Assembly (NCBI GenBank): GCA_002327785.1
Contig: DCUI01000317.1
Location: 7,371 to 27,366 of the forward strand
Origin: Phycisphaerales bacterium UBA2218
GTDB lineage: Bacteria; Planctomycetota; Phycisphaerae; Sedimentisphaerales; Anaerobacaceae
Length of the DNA stretch: 19,996 nucleotides
Reading direction: 5' to 3'
A program made the position numbers and the translations under genes. Under the pieces are notes generated by a model. That model worked only from the letters and a program-made list of their open reading frames with translations, made no database searches and was not told where the DNA came from. Numbering within the stretch: position 1 is the first letter of the stretch; each line of letters starts with the position of its first letter. Shown one piece after another: positions 1 through 8,515 of this stretch.

Positions 1-116
1 CGCAGGGGGTACTCGGTTTGGGATCGCAGTTCTCCCCCTGAGGCAAACGAGTTCCTGGGTTTTGCCGTACGCAACCCCTGGACTGCCCTTTTCAGACCAC
101 GGAGCACGCATCATCT
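1..116. other. Intergenic sequence, no gene seen
   Basis: No credible coding region is visible here. A 7-bp perfect inverted repeat (CAGGGGG at 3-9 and CCCCCTG at 34-40) could form a hairpin. It lies downstream of the minus-strand hydrolase gene that ends at 117, but no T-run follows it on that strand, so I do not call it a terminator. Confidence 0.4.
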
Positions 117-1538
117 TTATCCTATCTCGACAATCACGGGATGGTCGCTCAGCGTCAGCGAGACCGAATCGACATTGGTCAGAGTCCGTGTCGGCGACGT
201 GCCCGTCGTCGGATCATAGCTACTGACCGTTGCACACGCCGCACCCAGATTCACCGTGACGTCGTCCGAGCCGCCTGTAAACCGCTCACCCCAAACCACC
301 AGATCGAACATCCCGTTGCTTTTCTGGAGAAGCAGGTCATGGACGGTTGCCGGCTGGTTCGTGATGGAGTAGTTGAGAATACCGCGAGGCTGGACCGAAC
401 CGTTGTCGGCCAGGATCGTCGTCAGGTTGTGGAGATAGCTCGCGGCCAGGCGAGGACTGTAGTCGGGCCGGTAGAAGCCGAACGTTTGATTGCCGCTCTC
501 GTCGGTGCGGTCTCTGAGCAGATAAATGCAGGTATGACTCCAGCCCCGCTTGACCTGGGCCAGATATACATTCAGGTAGAGTGTGGCCTGGACCCGTTCG
601 GTGACGGGCCCTCCCAGCGTGATGCCGGTTTCCGTGGTGACCCTCGGCAACGTCGAAAGTGCGGCCTGAGAATACCCCGGGTAACGACGCCGCCAAGTCA
701 GGCCGTAGTTCCCGTACAATCCGTCCACCTTGCAGGCCGACGTGGGATCAGCCGCAATCCACGTTTGGTTGTCATGCAAACCGGGCCAGCCGGGATGAGT
801 CATGTAGTTATGACAGTTCGCACAGTCGGCATATGTGGTGCCGTCCGGCATCAGACATCCGGCTCCATCGGGGACGGTCAGGAATTGCAGGCCGACGTTG
901 TCTGTCTCGGCGCCGTTCTCCGTGATGCTCCACACGGGATACTTGCCCAGGACACGGTCGTTCTTCACGGCATTGTACAAATCTCGCTGGAGCCTCGCCA
1001 CGGGCAGCCACGACAAATCCATGCCTCCGGCTTCGCCCTGGTACGTGACGCCCCAGTTATTCGGTTCGTTGTTGCCTTCGAGAGCGAGCAGTGCATCGGC
1101 CGAGGCCAACTGCCTGGCGCCGGCGAGGAGTCTGGCGATGTCCGTGCCGCCGCTCATCAGCCCATAGCTGAAACAGACGCCCGTTTGATTGCGGAGCTCG
1201 ACCAGATCCGCAACGGGAATACCGCTTTCATAGCCGACCCGCAGCCAACGAAGCCCCAGGTATCGGGCGGTATCGATGGTGCTCGCCAGATTCTCGCCCC
1301 GCCTGGAAATGGCGGAACATGCGCCGATGGAACTGAGGAACTCGTTGACGCCAATGGCGGTCTTTCCTGATGGATCGGGGGGCACCGGCCTGATCTGTCC
1401 GGCGCGGGCCATAGTCATTCCCGCAACGCCGGCAATAGTCTGCTGCAAGAATTGTCGGCGAGTCTGTCTTATCTGACAGCCGTCCAACCATCCTTGCCGG
1501 TTGGAAGCTGACTGCATTCCATATCCGTTTCGATTCAT
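117..1538 (-). CDS. Tat-exported clan GH-A glycoside hydrolase-like protein
   Basis: The 473-aa product starts with a twin-arginine signal: TRRQFLQQ at residues 26-33 (R27, R28) followed by a short hydrophobic stretch ending in ARA near 46. It is therefore probably exported folded. The mature part reads like a TIM-barrel hydrolase of clan GH-A: residues 91-103 resemble an early barrel strand, the motif EGNNEPN carries a likely acid/base Glu158, and TTETG carries a likely nucleophile Glu303. The family cannot be named (GH39- or GH5-like are possible). A beta-sandwich-like tail seems to follow from about residue 390. It is the last gene of a run of three hydrolases, 27 bp after the GH16 gene. 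Start: ATG at 1538; an in-frame ATG at codon 8 is an alternative. Substrate is unknown. The Tat route and GH-A fold are inferred from motifs only. Confidence 0.72.
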   Translation of the reverse strand: MNRNGYGMQSASNRQGWLDGCQIRQTRRQFLQQTIAGVAGMTMARAGQIRPVPPDPSGKTAIGVNEFLSSIGACSAISRRGENLASTIDTARYLGLRWLRVGYESGIPVADLVELRNQTGVCFSYGLMSGGTDIARLLAGARQLASADALLALEGNNEPNNWGVTYQGEAGGMDLSWLPVARLQRDLYNAVKNDRVLGKYPVWSITENGAETDNVGLQFLTVPDGAGCLMPDGTTYADCANCHNYMTHPGWPGLHDNQTWIAADPTSACKVDGLYGNYGLTWRRRYPGYSQAALSTLPRVTTETGITLGGPVTERVQATLYLNVYLAQVKRGWSHTCIYLLRDRTDESGNQTFGFYRPDYSPRLAASYLHNLTTILADNGSVQPRGILNYSITNQPATVHDLLLQKSNGMFDLVVWGERFTGGSDDVTVNLGAACATVSSYDPTTGTSPTRTLTNVDSVSLTLSDHPVIVEIG

Positions 1539-1565
1539 TTCGACTCGCCTTGCGAAATCACCAAC

Positions 1566-3359
1566 TCAGCCGCGAGGACCTTGCTTCTTCCACGCTCGGA
1601 CGTACTCGACATGGAACGTCGAGGGGAGGTCCTTGTCGTCCGGCATACCGAACCAGTCCGGCATGGTCTCACTATCAAAGATCAGGTACAAAGGCTGATG
1701 CCAATGCGTATTGCGGACCCACCGAACGAGCACGCCATCCATATAGTACCTGACAAACTCCTGATCCCATTCCAAGCCGAAGACGTGGAAGTCGTCGGCC
1801 AGACACCATGGAGCTTCCCAGTCCCCGCCGACAGACCAGTGGCGTTTCTCGGCCGGCGTGCGGAAAACGTGCACATTCATGTGATATTTGTTCTCGTGCC
1901 CCCGAGCCTTGCCGCCGATCTCGAACACATCGATCTCCGTAGCCCAGTCCGGCGTGGCGTCTTGCTGGAACCAGAACGAGCTCGATCCCCCCGAGTTCAT
2001 CGGGCGAGCCTTGACCTCGAAGTAGCCATAGCACGTGCGGTCCCGGCTGTGCACCGCCGCTGAAGTGTAGTCATGGTAACCCTGGCTGCGGAACTCTTCG
2101 GGAACCGGCTCCTTTCGCATCGTCAACAGCAGTTGGCCGGCTTCGATGGTAACGTTCTCGGCCTTGAAGAGGGCCGGCTGCCGACCCTTCCACCACTCCA
2201 TGTTCCGCACCCATTTGCTCGTGTCCAGAGAGCCGTTTTCGAATTCATCGCTCATCGGCTCATATCTCACCCACACGCCGACATCCGACTGATGAGACAG
2301 CGGCAATGAGTCTGTGACGCGTTTGGGTGTCTCGCCGAGGGGGCCAACGAGGGTCCACTGGGCAGCGGCCACTACCACCTCTGCGGCCTGCGCAACAACT
2401 CTCCGCTCTTCGCTGTCCAGTTGGTCGAACAGACGCCGGCCGCACAGGTCGAACGAGCGGCGAGGCTGCTGGTCGGGCGCGTTTCGCTGGGTCCCATTGT
2501 GCAGGCACCAGCCGGCAGCCCCCCCGGCCACGGCTCCACGCAAGTCCGCGAGGAAATCGGCGGCCATGGGCTCCCACTGAGTATAACCCCGTCGGAACGG
2601 CTCCTGATAGTGCACCGGCGCCGCCCGTCCGATCTTCCTCATCAGTGCCAACAACTCGCGGGTGCGGCCCTCAGTCTGCCGGGGCGATTCGGGGTGTCGC
2701 GGGCGGTGGGGGCAGAGAAGATCGACGCCGGCAGTCACCAGCGATTCTCGCACATCTTCTTCGCTCAGATCGTGCCCGCCGAACGAAGCGGTGACCAGTC
2801 GCTGCGGATCGAGCCGGCGCACCTGGTCCCGCAGGGCCTTGATCTCCGAAATGGGCACGTAACGTCTATCGCGGACATCCCGCTCGTTGGCGAGGTCGAG
2901 ATACCAGTTGCGGTGCGTATCGAGAGCCTCGACCAGGACCGCCACCGCCTGCCGGTGCGCCGCAAAGTCCGGCAGCCTCCCGCCGGCATCCCGCGTGAGA
3001 GTCACATCCACAATCAATCCTCGGCGGTCACACTCGGCAACGAGCCAACGCAGCCTGCCGAGGAACGGCTCCCTCCCCAGGCCCTGTGGATCGACAGCGG
3101 AGACATCCACATCGCCAAGACCCCAGGTGGCCCAGACGCGAAGCCAATTGAATCCGTGGCGCTGTAGATCATCGAGATCGCGACGGATCGAGTCCTGCGA
3201 CGCGCCCAAGCCGCCGTAGTAGCTGATGCCCAGGAGGAAAACCGGTTTGCCGCCCAACGTAAACCGAGTCCCTTCCACACCCAGCTCCGTTTCGCCTTGT
3301 GCCTTGGCCGGCGGCAACGACGCCAGGCAGACCAGCACCAGTGCAATGGACCGTTGCAT
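1566..3359 (-). CDS. Secreted two-domain glycosidase: GH-A barrel fused to GH16
   Basis: 597 aa. Residues 1-20 form a Sec signal peptide (hydrophobic core, cleavage likely after AKA). Residues about 25-335 look like a clan GH-A barrel, with an ANE acid/base motif at Glu159 and a YQEP motif at Glu253 as likely nucleophile. Residues about 366-597 are a GH16 domain: TEIDVFE places the catalytic triad at Glu475, Asp477 and Glu480 in the beta-bulge ExDxxE form found in agarases, porphyranases, carrageenases and laminarinases. The C-terminal part (DFHVFGLEWD, then YLIFDSET and HVEYVRAW) is typical of the agarase/carrageenase branch. The start has a very strong Shine-Dalgarno (AGGAGG, 7 nt before the ATG) that overlaps the stop of the upstream GH140-type gene, which implies coupled translation. 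Fusing two catalytic folds is unusual. The exact glycan is not decidable from sequence. Confidence 0.82.
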   Translation of the reverse strand: MQRSIALVLVCLASLPPAKAQGETELGVEGTRFTLGGKPVFLLGISYYGGLGASQDSIRRDLDDLQRHGFNWLRVWATWGLGDVDVSAVDPQGLGREPFLGRLRWLVAECDRRGLIVDVTLTRDAGGRLPDFAAHRQAVAVLVEALDTHRNWYLDLANERDVRDRRYVPISEIKALRDQVRRLDPQRLVTASFGGHDLSEEDVRESLVTAGVDLLCPHRPRHPESPRQTEGRTRELLALMRKIGRAAPVHYQEPFRRGYTQWEPMAADFLADLRGAVAGGAAGWCLHNGTQRNAPDQQPRRSFDLCGRRLFDQLDSEERRVVAQAAEVVVAAAQWTLVGPLGETPKRVTDSLPLSHQSDVGVWVRYEPMSDEFENGSLDTSKWVRNMEWWKGRQPALFKAENVTIEAGQLLLTMRKEPVPEEFRSQGYHDYTSAAVHSRDRTCYGYFEVKARPMNSGGSSSFWFQQDATPDWATEIDVFEIGGKARGHENKYHMNVHVFRTPAEKRHWSVGGDWEAPWCLADDFHVFGLEWDQEFVRYYMDGVLVRWVRNTHWHQPLYLIFDSETMPDWFGMPDDKDLPSTFHVEYVRAWKKQGPRG

Positions 3360-3370
3360 CGGCTATCCTC

Positions 3371-4846
3371 CTAATCTGCAATCCGCGTTTCGCGAGTACC
3401 TGGCTGCGGGAAATTTTGGGAAGCATCGTCGAGAACGAGGACCCAGTCGAGCATCTCGCCCTTGTCGGGCGGCAGAAATTCTTGCTCGCCCCTGTTGGCG
3501 AACTCCCCGATAGCGGTGGCCTGCCCATTCCGCGGGTTGTACCACCAGGCCTTCACCTTCGGCCCTTTAATAACCTCCATGCGGACCTTGAAGGCCCGGC
3601 CGATCGGGGCGTACACCATCGCGTAGGACCCATTGGCGTCACGAGTGCCGACGAAGCGGTATCGGCCCGCCCCCGGCACACTGGTCGCCACGCGGTCGGT
3701 GACGATGATCGAGTCGTCCGGCACGCGCGATAGGAACGGACGCGACTCCATCAGCCACCGGCCGTACTGCATCTGCCCCGCGCCGGGCTGATCGATGGCC
3801 TCGAACCACGGCATAAGCGGATTGTTGATCGGGTCGCGACCCTGCCGCCACATCTGCCAGACCGAGTGATGGCCGTAGGTGTGGCCGAAGGCCCCGCCGA
3901 ACAAGTCCCAGTACAAAGGTCGGCGGACATCGGACGAGATCGAGTGTCCGAGCTTCTTGGCGTCGAACGAGACCGGGTGGTCCTCGTAGATCGGCTCGCC
4001 GTCGATCACCGGCTTGGCCGGCGTGCGGTCGTAGTCCTCGCGGGTCTTGTCGTATCGCCCGGTGTACTCGGCCACGTGCCCGTTCTGACGCATGTTGAAG
4101 TCGAGCCAGTCCTCGTCGTGGAACCACGCAGAGGAGGTCTGGCCGCCCGTCGGATGGAGGGTCATCAAGTGGCGGTCGCCGTCGCCTTTTGCCAAGCCGC
4201 GGGCCATCGCCCGGATGATCTCCTTGTGCGCGTCGTTCTCGACGGGCCGGTCGCCGCCCAGAATCCAAATGATGTTAGGGGCATCCTTGTATCGCCGCCC
4301 AAGCCACCGGCCATAGACTTCGGCGTTCTGCGGCGTGAAGATCTCCGGTCCGACGCCCCACTTCTTGTTCCACTTGTCGCCCCACGTAGGCAGCAGCCCG
4401 ATATACAGACCGCAAGATTCGGCCTTCTCCACGATGTAATCGACATGGTCCCAATAGTCGTTGTTCGGACCGTCTTTGACGTCGGGCTTCGTCGGATCAT
4501 CATTGACAAGCGGCTTGTGACCGTAGGAATTCGGCGTGTGTAACCCATCCAACTCGGCCAGGGCAACCGCCTGGATGGCCGTGTACCCCTTGTCGGCCCG
4601 GTTTTTCAGATACCGGTCCGCTTCTTCCCGGTTGAGCCGATGGAACAGCTCCCACGCGGTATCGCCCAGATAGAAGAACGGCGCCCCGTCCTCATGGACC
4701 AGGAATCGCTTGTTCTCCGAAACCTTCAGGAGCCCGGGCTTCCCGGCCGCACCTGCGGTCGCCGATATCAATGTGAAAACCGTCACTGTGAACAGCACGA
4801 ATGAGCATCTTCGCCCTACCGATGTGCTTGTGGACTGTTGCAGCAT
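3371..4846 (-). CDS. DUF4038/GH140-type glycosidase (apiosidase-like)
   Basis: 491 aa. An N-terminal hydrophobic segment (about residues 14-34, ending AGAAG) marks a signal peptide. The body matches the DUF4038/GH140 family: FFYLGDTAWELFHR near residues 58-70, IIWILGGDR with a likely acid/base Asp199, and IDGEPIYED with a likely nucleophile Glu284. The C-terminal part (about 400-491) resembles the putative collagen-binding beta-domain that usually follows DUF4038, with AWWYNPRNG and DWVLVLDD. Characterised GH140 enzymes cleave apiose side chains of pectin (rhamnogalacturonan II), but the family is broad, so the substrate here is open. I chose the ATG at 4846 because AGGAG sits 6 nt before it and the signal peptide begins there. 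The open frame continues upstream to 4957, but that part overlaps the DUF3788 gene and looks non-coding. Confidence 0.82.
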   Translation of the reverse strand: MLQQSTSTSVGRRCSFVLFTVTVFTLISATAGAAGKPGLLKVSENKRFLVHEDGAPFFYLGDTAWELFHRLNREEADRYLKNRADKGYTAIQAVALAELDGLHTPNSYGHKPLVNDDPTKPDVKDGPNNDYWDHVDYIVEKAESCGLYIGLLPTWGDKWNKKWGVGPEIFTPQNAEVYGRWLGRRYKDAPNIIWILGGDRPVENDAHKEIIRAMARGLAKGDGDRHLMTLHPTGGQTSSAWFHDEDWLDFNMRQNGHVAEYTGRYDKTREDYDRTPAKPVIDGEPIYEDHPVSFDAKKLGHSISSDVRRPLYWDLFGGAFGHTYGHHSVWQMWRQGRDPINNPLMPWFEAIDQPGAGQMQYGRWLMESRPFLSRVPDDSIIVTDRVATSVPGAGRYRFVGTRDANGSYAMVYAPIGRAFKVRMEVIKGPKVKAWWYNPRNGQATAIGEFANRGEQEFLPPDKGEMLDWVLVLDDASQNFPQPGTRETRIAD

Positions 4847-4869
4847 GATGCACTCCTGCGATGGTTCGG

Positions 4870-5313
4870 TCAGACGCGTTTGGGCTTGCGTTTGACGGTG
4901 AGCAGCCGTTCGATGTCGTCCAGAACTTCGTTGTTGTCCGCGACAACCGCGAGCCACTTGCCATCATGGTACGTTGTCGCGTTCGTATAGGCTTCGCGGA
5001 CGCCTGGACCCAGCTCCGGCAGCACTTTCTCCGCCTTGGCCCGTTCCTCGGCGCCGAAGACGATCTGAACAAGAAGTCGGTTCCGTTCGGGGAACAACCC
5101 GCAGAACGACTTGGACTTCTTGAACCGCAGCCACCACCCATACTTCTTGCCGCTGAAGATCCAGTCCGGCGTAAAGACCCCGGGATAGTTCTCATCGATG
5201 AATTTCAGCAGTCGCGCCCAGCGTTTGTAGTTGCGGGCCCCGATCCAGGCCTGCACGCTCCCGGCATCAGGCTCCTTGGTCCCATCCAGCATCCGCTGTC
5301 CCAACTCGCTCAT
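4870..5313 (-). CDS. DUF3788 family protein
   Basis: 147 aa, cytoplasmic (no signal peptide or membrane segment). The pattern of an N-terminal acidic helix, then GKKYGWWLRFKKS, CGLFPERNRLLVQIVFG and a C-terminal lysine/arginine-rich tail matches the small DUF3788 family, whose function is not known. The start at 5313 is supported by a GGGAGAG Shine-Dalgarno 5 nt upstream. It lies 23 bp before the GH140-type gene on the same strand and could share its transcript, although DUF3788 proteins have no known role in glycan use. Length is normal for the family. Confidence 0.72.
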   Translation of the reverse strand: MSELGQRMLDGTKEPDAGSVQAWIGARNYKRWARLLKFIDENYPGVFTPDWIFSGKKYGWWLRFKKSKSFCGLFPERNRLLVQIVFGAEERAKAEKVLPELGPGVREAYTNATTYHDGKWLAVVADNNEVLDDIERLLTVKRKPKRV

Positions 5314-5358
5314 ACGATCTCTCCCCTATTCGATCTACATAGCAAGGACAACCTCTGA

Positions 5359-5628
5359 CTAAGCCGCCCGAAGTGGAGCCAAATCCGCCCGCTTCAATGA
5401 CGGAAGGCCAAGATCTCGAAGGACCCGATTGAATGCAGCCAAGGTGAGTTGCTCAGGCGCGAGGATCTCAATACCGATAGGCTTTCCGTCTCGCCGGAAG
5501 TCAACCACAAGCCCGGGCTCAATCCGCTGGGTCCGATGGCTCTTGTCTTTCGCAGGGCGAGGCAGGTAGTAATACACCGCCAACGGCCGTCCACATCGAA
5601 ACGTTACTTCAAGGTACGATTCATTCAT
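5359..5628 (-). CDS. Small DUF2283-like protein
   Basis: 89 aa when begun at the ATG at 5628. The centre, GLVVDFRRDGKPIGIEIL, matches the DUF2283 core (a short beta-rich fold ending in a GIEIL motif), and the N-terminal part contains AVYYYLPR. These small proteins are common and uncharacterised, and some lie beside toxin-antitoxin or mobile genes. The frame stays open to a GTG at 5664, which would add 12 residues (total 101). Neither start has a strong ribosome binding site. I prefer 5628 because the conserved part begins just after it. It is 45 bp upstream of the DUF3788 gene. Confidence 0.62.
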   Translation of the reverse strand: MNESYLEVTFRCGRPLAVYYYLPRPAKDKSHRTQRIEPGLVVDFRRDGKPIGIEILAPEQLTLAAFNRVLRDLGLPSLKRADLAPLRAA

Positions 5629-5709
5629 CTCAAGCACTGATCGCAGACGCAATTCCCACAGCACTGCATATTCTACCAGGAAGACTGGATAGCGTGTTAG
5701 GGCAAATCC

Positions 5710-5901
5710 CTACCCGATCCGGCCGTCCTGGTCGATGTCCAGGCCGTGGAGTTGTTCGAGCTTCTTGACCAGCGACCGCAGCGTGTTCTGCGTCAACTGG
5801 AGTTGCTCCTCGAGGGCCCGGACACGATCCTCGACCGAATCGGACTTTCGCTTCTGACCATACATCAATCCGGTTTGCACCACTTCCCAAAGTACACCCA
5901 T
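5710..5901 (-). CDS. 63-aa coiled-coil protein ending in a DxDxDG motif
   Basis: I do not recognise a named family. The 63 residues start with a mildly hydrophobic stretch (GVLWEVVQTGLMYGQ), continue as a charged amphipathic heptad-like helix (about residues 21-51, with L/V at regular spacing) and end with LDIDQDGRIG, which looks like a single calcium-binding EF-hand or dockerin-type loop. The chosen ATG at 5901 has AGGGG 6 nt upstream. The ATG at 5907 sits directly against that site, and the longer frame to 6042 runs into a palindromic repeat, so both are less likely. It could be a small oligomeric adaptor. The function is unknown. Confidence 0.55.
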   Translation of the reverse strand: MGVLWEVVQTGLMYGQKRKSDSVEDRVRALEEQLQLTQNTLRSLVKKLEQLHGLDIDQDGRIG

Positions 5902-5963
5902 AGTCATCCCCTGCTCATTGCCATTGACTGCTTCAAGAGAGTGCCTCAAGACCGCACTCCAGA

Positions 5964-6042
5964 ATGTCATTGCGAGCGTAGCGAAGCAATCTCCCACCCT
6001 GAGATTGAGATTGCTTCGTCGCTGCGCTCTTCGCAGTGACAT
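5964..6042. repeat. Dispersed palindromic repeat (ATTGCGAGCGTAGCGAAGCAAT type)
   Basis: Imperfect inverted repeat. The left arm (5964-5992) begins ATGTCATTGCGAG and ends GAAGCAATCT. The right arm (6008-6042) begins AGATTGCTTC and ends GCAGTGACAT. The ends ATGTCA and TGACAT are perfect complements. Elements of this wording are scattered through the genomes of many unrelated bacteria as intergenic hairpins. It lies between the divergent small-protein gene and the dehydrogenase promoter. Confidence 0.75.
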
Positions 6043-6149
6043 TCACTGTGTTGAGATAGTTCCTAAATGCTTATCAGTGAACATGTTATCTCCGCGCGCA
6101 AGCAGGGACAAGGGCAGAAGGCAAAAAATGGTGAAATGGAGGCAAATGC

Positions 6150-6178
6150 TTGTTCGGAACCCTGGAATCTGCTATATT
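6150..6178 (+). promoter_or_regulatory. Sigma70-like promoter for the E1 gene
   Basis: TTGTTC at 6150-6155 and TATATT at 6173-6178 are separated by exactly 17 nt, a good match to a housekeeping promoter. It would give a transcript starting near 6185 and a leader of about 80 nt before the ATG at 6267. The rest of the 5902-6266 gap holds only the palindromic repeat at 5964-6042 and AT-richer sequence with no gene. No experimental support; motif match only. Confidence 0.5.
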
Positions 6179-6266
6179 ACCGCTCTTTCAGCGCCCCCGC
6201 ACCGAGGTAATCCGGCGGCGGTTCGTCGGGGGGGACAGGACATCGTTGTTTTGAGGAGTCGTTGAC

Positions 6267-8513
6267 ATGAATTTCTCCATCGAAGATACGCGTAAACAAG
6301 CCCTCCCGACGGTCAAGGAGCTGATCGGCTCCGGCGTCATCACGCTGGAGCAGGCCAAGGATTGGCTCCGGACGATCTACGAGATCCGGTTCTTCGAGGA
6401 GAAGGTCTACGACCTGCTGGGACAGAATATCATCAAGGGCGCTTCCCATCTTTACGCGGGGCAGGAGGCAGTGGCCACCGGGGCCATCGCGGCCATGGAG
6501 CATGGCGACGTCATCGGCTCGACCCATCGCGGCCACGGTCACTGCGGGGCGGTCGGCAACAAGTACGCCAACAGCGACCAGGAGCGCCAGGCTCATTGGA
6601 ACGCCATGATGGCCGAGCTGATGGGCAAAGAGACCGGCTACTGCAAAGGCCGGGGCGGCTCGATGCACATCGCCGAGGTCGAACGTCAGAACAACCTGGG
6701 CTCCACCGGCATCGTCGGCGGCAACCAGCCCCCGGCCGTCGGCGCAGCCCTGGCCGAGAAGTTCAAGAACAGCGGCAAGGTCGTCCTTTCCTTCTTCGGC
6801 GACGGCTCCTGCAACACCGGCACGTTCCACGAGTCGATGAACATGGCCGCGACGCTGAAAGCACCGCTCGTGGTCTTCATCGAGAACAACCTCTATGGGA
6901 TGAGCGTTCCCTTCTCCGGCAGCGAGATCGAGGGCACGCGCTGCGCCAGCAGCATCCAGGACATCGCGGTGCGATCCGTGGCCTATGACGTGCCGGGCAT
7001 GATCGTCGATGGCCAGGACACGGTGGCTGTCTTCCTGGCCGCCCGCAAGGCCATCGAGCGGGCCCGCAAGCAGAATGAGATGATGATCGTCGAGTGCAAG
7101 ACCTACCGCTGGTACGGCCACAGCCGCAGCGACCCGCGTGCGTATCGCACCAAGGCCGAGGAAAAGACCTGGCACGAGCGCGACCCGATCACCGTCCTGC
7201 GGAACAGGCTCGTCTCCGACGGACTTTGCGCTGAGCAGGAGTTGGACCAGATCAAGGACAAGGCGTTCACCAGCATTGAAGACGCCACGCAGTTCGCGAT
7301 GAACAGCCCCTGGCCCAACGGCGCGGATGTCGCCAAGGACGTGTACGTCGAGGAGACTTATCCAGCCCAGATCGTTGCGAACGAGCAACAGATGGCGACC
7401 AAGGTGCGAGAGGCGACGGCGGCCTTCGAGAAGATCGTGGCCACCTGCGGCGCCAAGACAAAGAAGGAAGCCACCGATCTGGCCAAGGCTCAGATCAAGT
7501 CCCAGTTCGGAATGGATGTGGTGAACATCGCTTCAGCGGTTTCCGCCGCACAGGCCGAGGAAATGAGACGTGACCCGAAAGTCTTCGTCTTTGGAGAAGA
7601 CGTCGGCCTCTACGGCGGCGCGTATCAGGCGACTCGCGGCTTGCTTGAGGAATTCGGCAAAGAGCGAGTGATCGACACCGCGATCTCGGAGGCGGCCATC
7701 GCCGGCGCAGCGGTCGGCGCGGCTCTTCGCGGCATGAGGCCGGTCGCTGAGATCATGTACGTTGACTTCCTGACCATCGCCATGGACCAGCTCGTACACG
7801 TCGGCGCCTACAACCGCTACATGTTCGGCGGCAAGGCCAAGGTCCCGATGGTCCTTCGCACCGAGGGAGGCCTGGGCCGGTGCATCGCGGCTCACCACTC
7901 CGAGAGCCTCGAAGCCTGGCTGATGCATCCGCCGGGACTGTATGTCGTCATGCCCTCGACGCCATACGACGCCAAAGGCCTTCTCAAGGCGGCGATCCGC
8001 AGCGACAACCCTGTGGTCTTCATCGAGCACAAGGCCACCTACGGCCAGGTGGGCCCGGTGCCGACAGACGACTACATCATTCCGCTGGGCGTGGCGGACA
8101 TCAAGCGGCCCGGCAACGACGCGACGATCGTCAGTTACAGCCGGATGGCGATGCGGGCCTTGGAGGCCGCGAAGGTCCTCGCAGACCGGCACGGCATCGA
8201 CGTCGAAGTGATCGACCTGCGGACGCTCAAGCCGCTGGACATGAAGACCGTCGCCGAGTCCGTCCGCAGGACCGGCCGGCTGATCACCCTGAGCGAAGGT
8301 TTCTGCTGGTGCGGCGCGGGCCGGGAGATCGCAGGCCAGTACATGGAATACGAGTTCGACGACGGCACTCGCGGATTCGACTACCTCGATTCCCGGCCGA
8401 TCAATCTGGCAGCCAAGGACGTGCCCCCGCCGATGAGCGAGCCGCTGGAAGAGGCCAGTATCCCGGGCGTCGCAGATATCGTGGAAGCGGTCAAGCTATC
8501 TGTCGGTCAGTAA
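6267..8513 (+). CDS. Fused 2-oxo acid dehydrogenase E1 (alpha plus beta; pyruvate or acetoin)
   Basis: 748 aa. This is the thiamine-diphosphate-dependent decarboxylase of a 2-oxo acid or acetoin dehydrogenase complex, passing an acyl group to lipoate on E2. Residues about 1-360 are the alpha part: HLYAGQEAVA near 61-70, STHRGHGH near 85-92, and the diphosphate motif GDG (178-180) closing with ENN (206-208). Residues about 361-415 are a charged linker. Residues about 416-748 are the beta part, with VFGEDVGLYGG, then DTAISEAAIAGAAVGAA and LSEGFCWCG. The two subunits are normally separate genes, so this is a natural fusion. GAGGAG lies 8 nt before the ATG. The E2 gene follows after 64 bp. No lipoamide dehydrogenase (E3) lies in the window. 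Pyruvate versus acetoin cannot be settled by motif. Confidence 0.93.
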   Translation: MNFSIEDTRKQALPTVKELIGSGVITLEQAKDWLRTIYEIRFFEEKVYDLLGQNIIKGASHLYAGQEAVATGAIAAMEHGDVIGSTHRGHGHCGAVGNKYANSDQERQAHWNAMMAELMGKETGYCKGRGGSMHIAEVERQNNLGSTGIVGGNQPPAVGAALAEKFKNSGKVVLSFFGDGSCNTGTFHESMNMAATLKAPLVVFIENNLYGMSVPFSGSEIEGTRCASSIQDIAVRSVAYDVPGMIVDGQDTVAVFLAARKAIERARKQNEMMIVECKTYRWYGHSRSDPRAYRTKAEEKTWHERDPITVLRNRLVSDGLCAEQELDQIKDKAFTSIEDATQFAMNSPWPNGADVAKDVYVEETYPAQIVANEQQMATKVREATAAFEKIVATCGAKTKKEATDLAKAQIKSQFGMDVVNIASAVSAAQAEEMRRDPKVFVFGEDVGLYGGAYQATRGLLEEFGKERVIDTAISEAAIAGAAVGAALRGMRPVAEIMYVDFLTIAMDQLVHVGAYNRYMFGGKAKVPMVLRTEGGLGRCIAAHHSESLEAWLMHPPGLYVVMPSTPYDAKGLLKAAIRSDNPVVFIEHKATYGQVGPVPTDDYIIPLGVADIKRPGNDATIVSYSRMAMRALEAAKVLADRHGIDVEVIDLRTLKPLDMKTVAESVRRTGRLITLSEGFCWCGAGREIAGQYMEYEFDDGTRGFDYLDSRPINLAAKDVPPPMSEPLEEASIPGVADIVEAVKLSVGQ

Positions 8514-8515
8514 AC

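Noticed and set aside
141..1370. Long plus-strand open frame (409 codons) opposite the Tat-exported hydrolase
   Set aside because: No family resemblance, composition typical of an antisense shadow in GC-rich DNA, and the minus strand has clear domains and a signal peptide.
4846..4957. Upstream extension of the GH140-type gene
   Set aside because: It overlaps the DUF3788 gene, lacks a ribosome site and would place the signal peptide internally.
6177..7388. Minus-strand open frame (403 codons) opposite the E1 gene
   Set aside because: Rich in Val, Asp and Leu as expected from reverse-reading of a GC-rich gene. E1 motifs on the plus strand are unambiguous.
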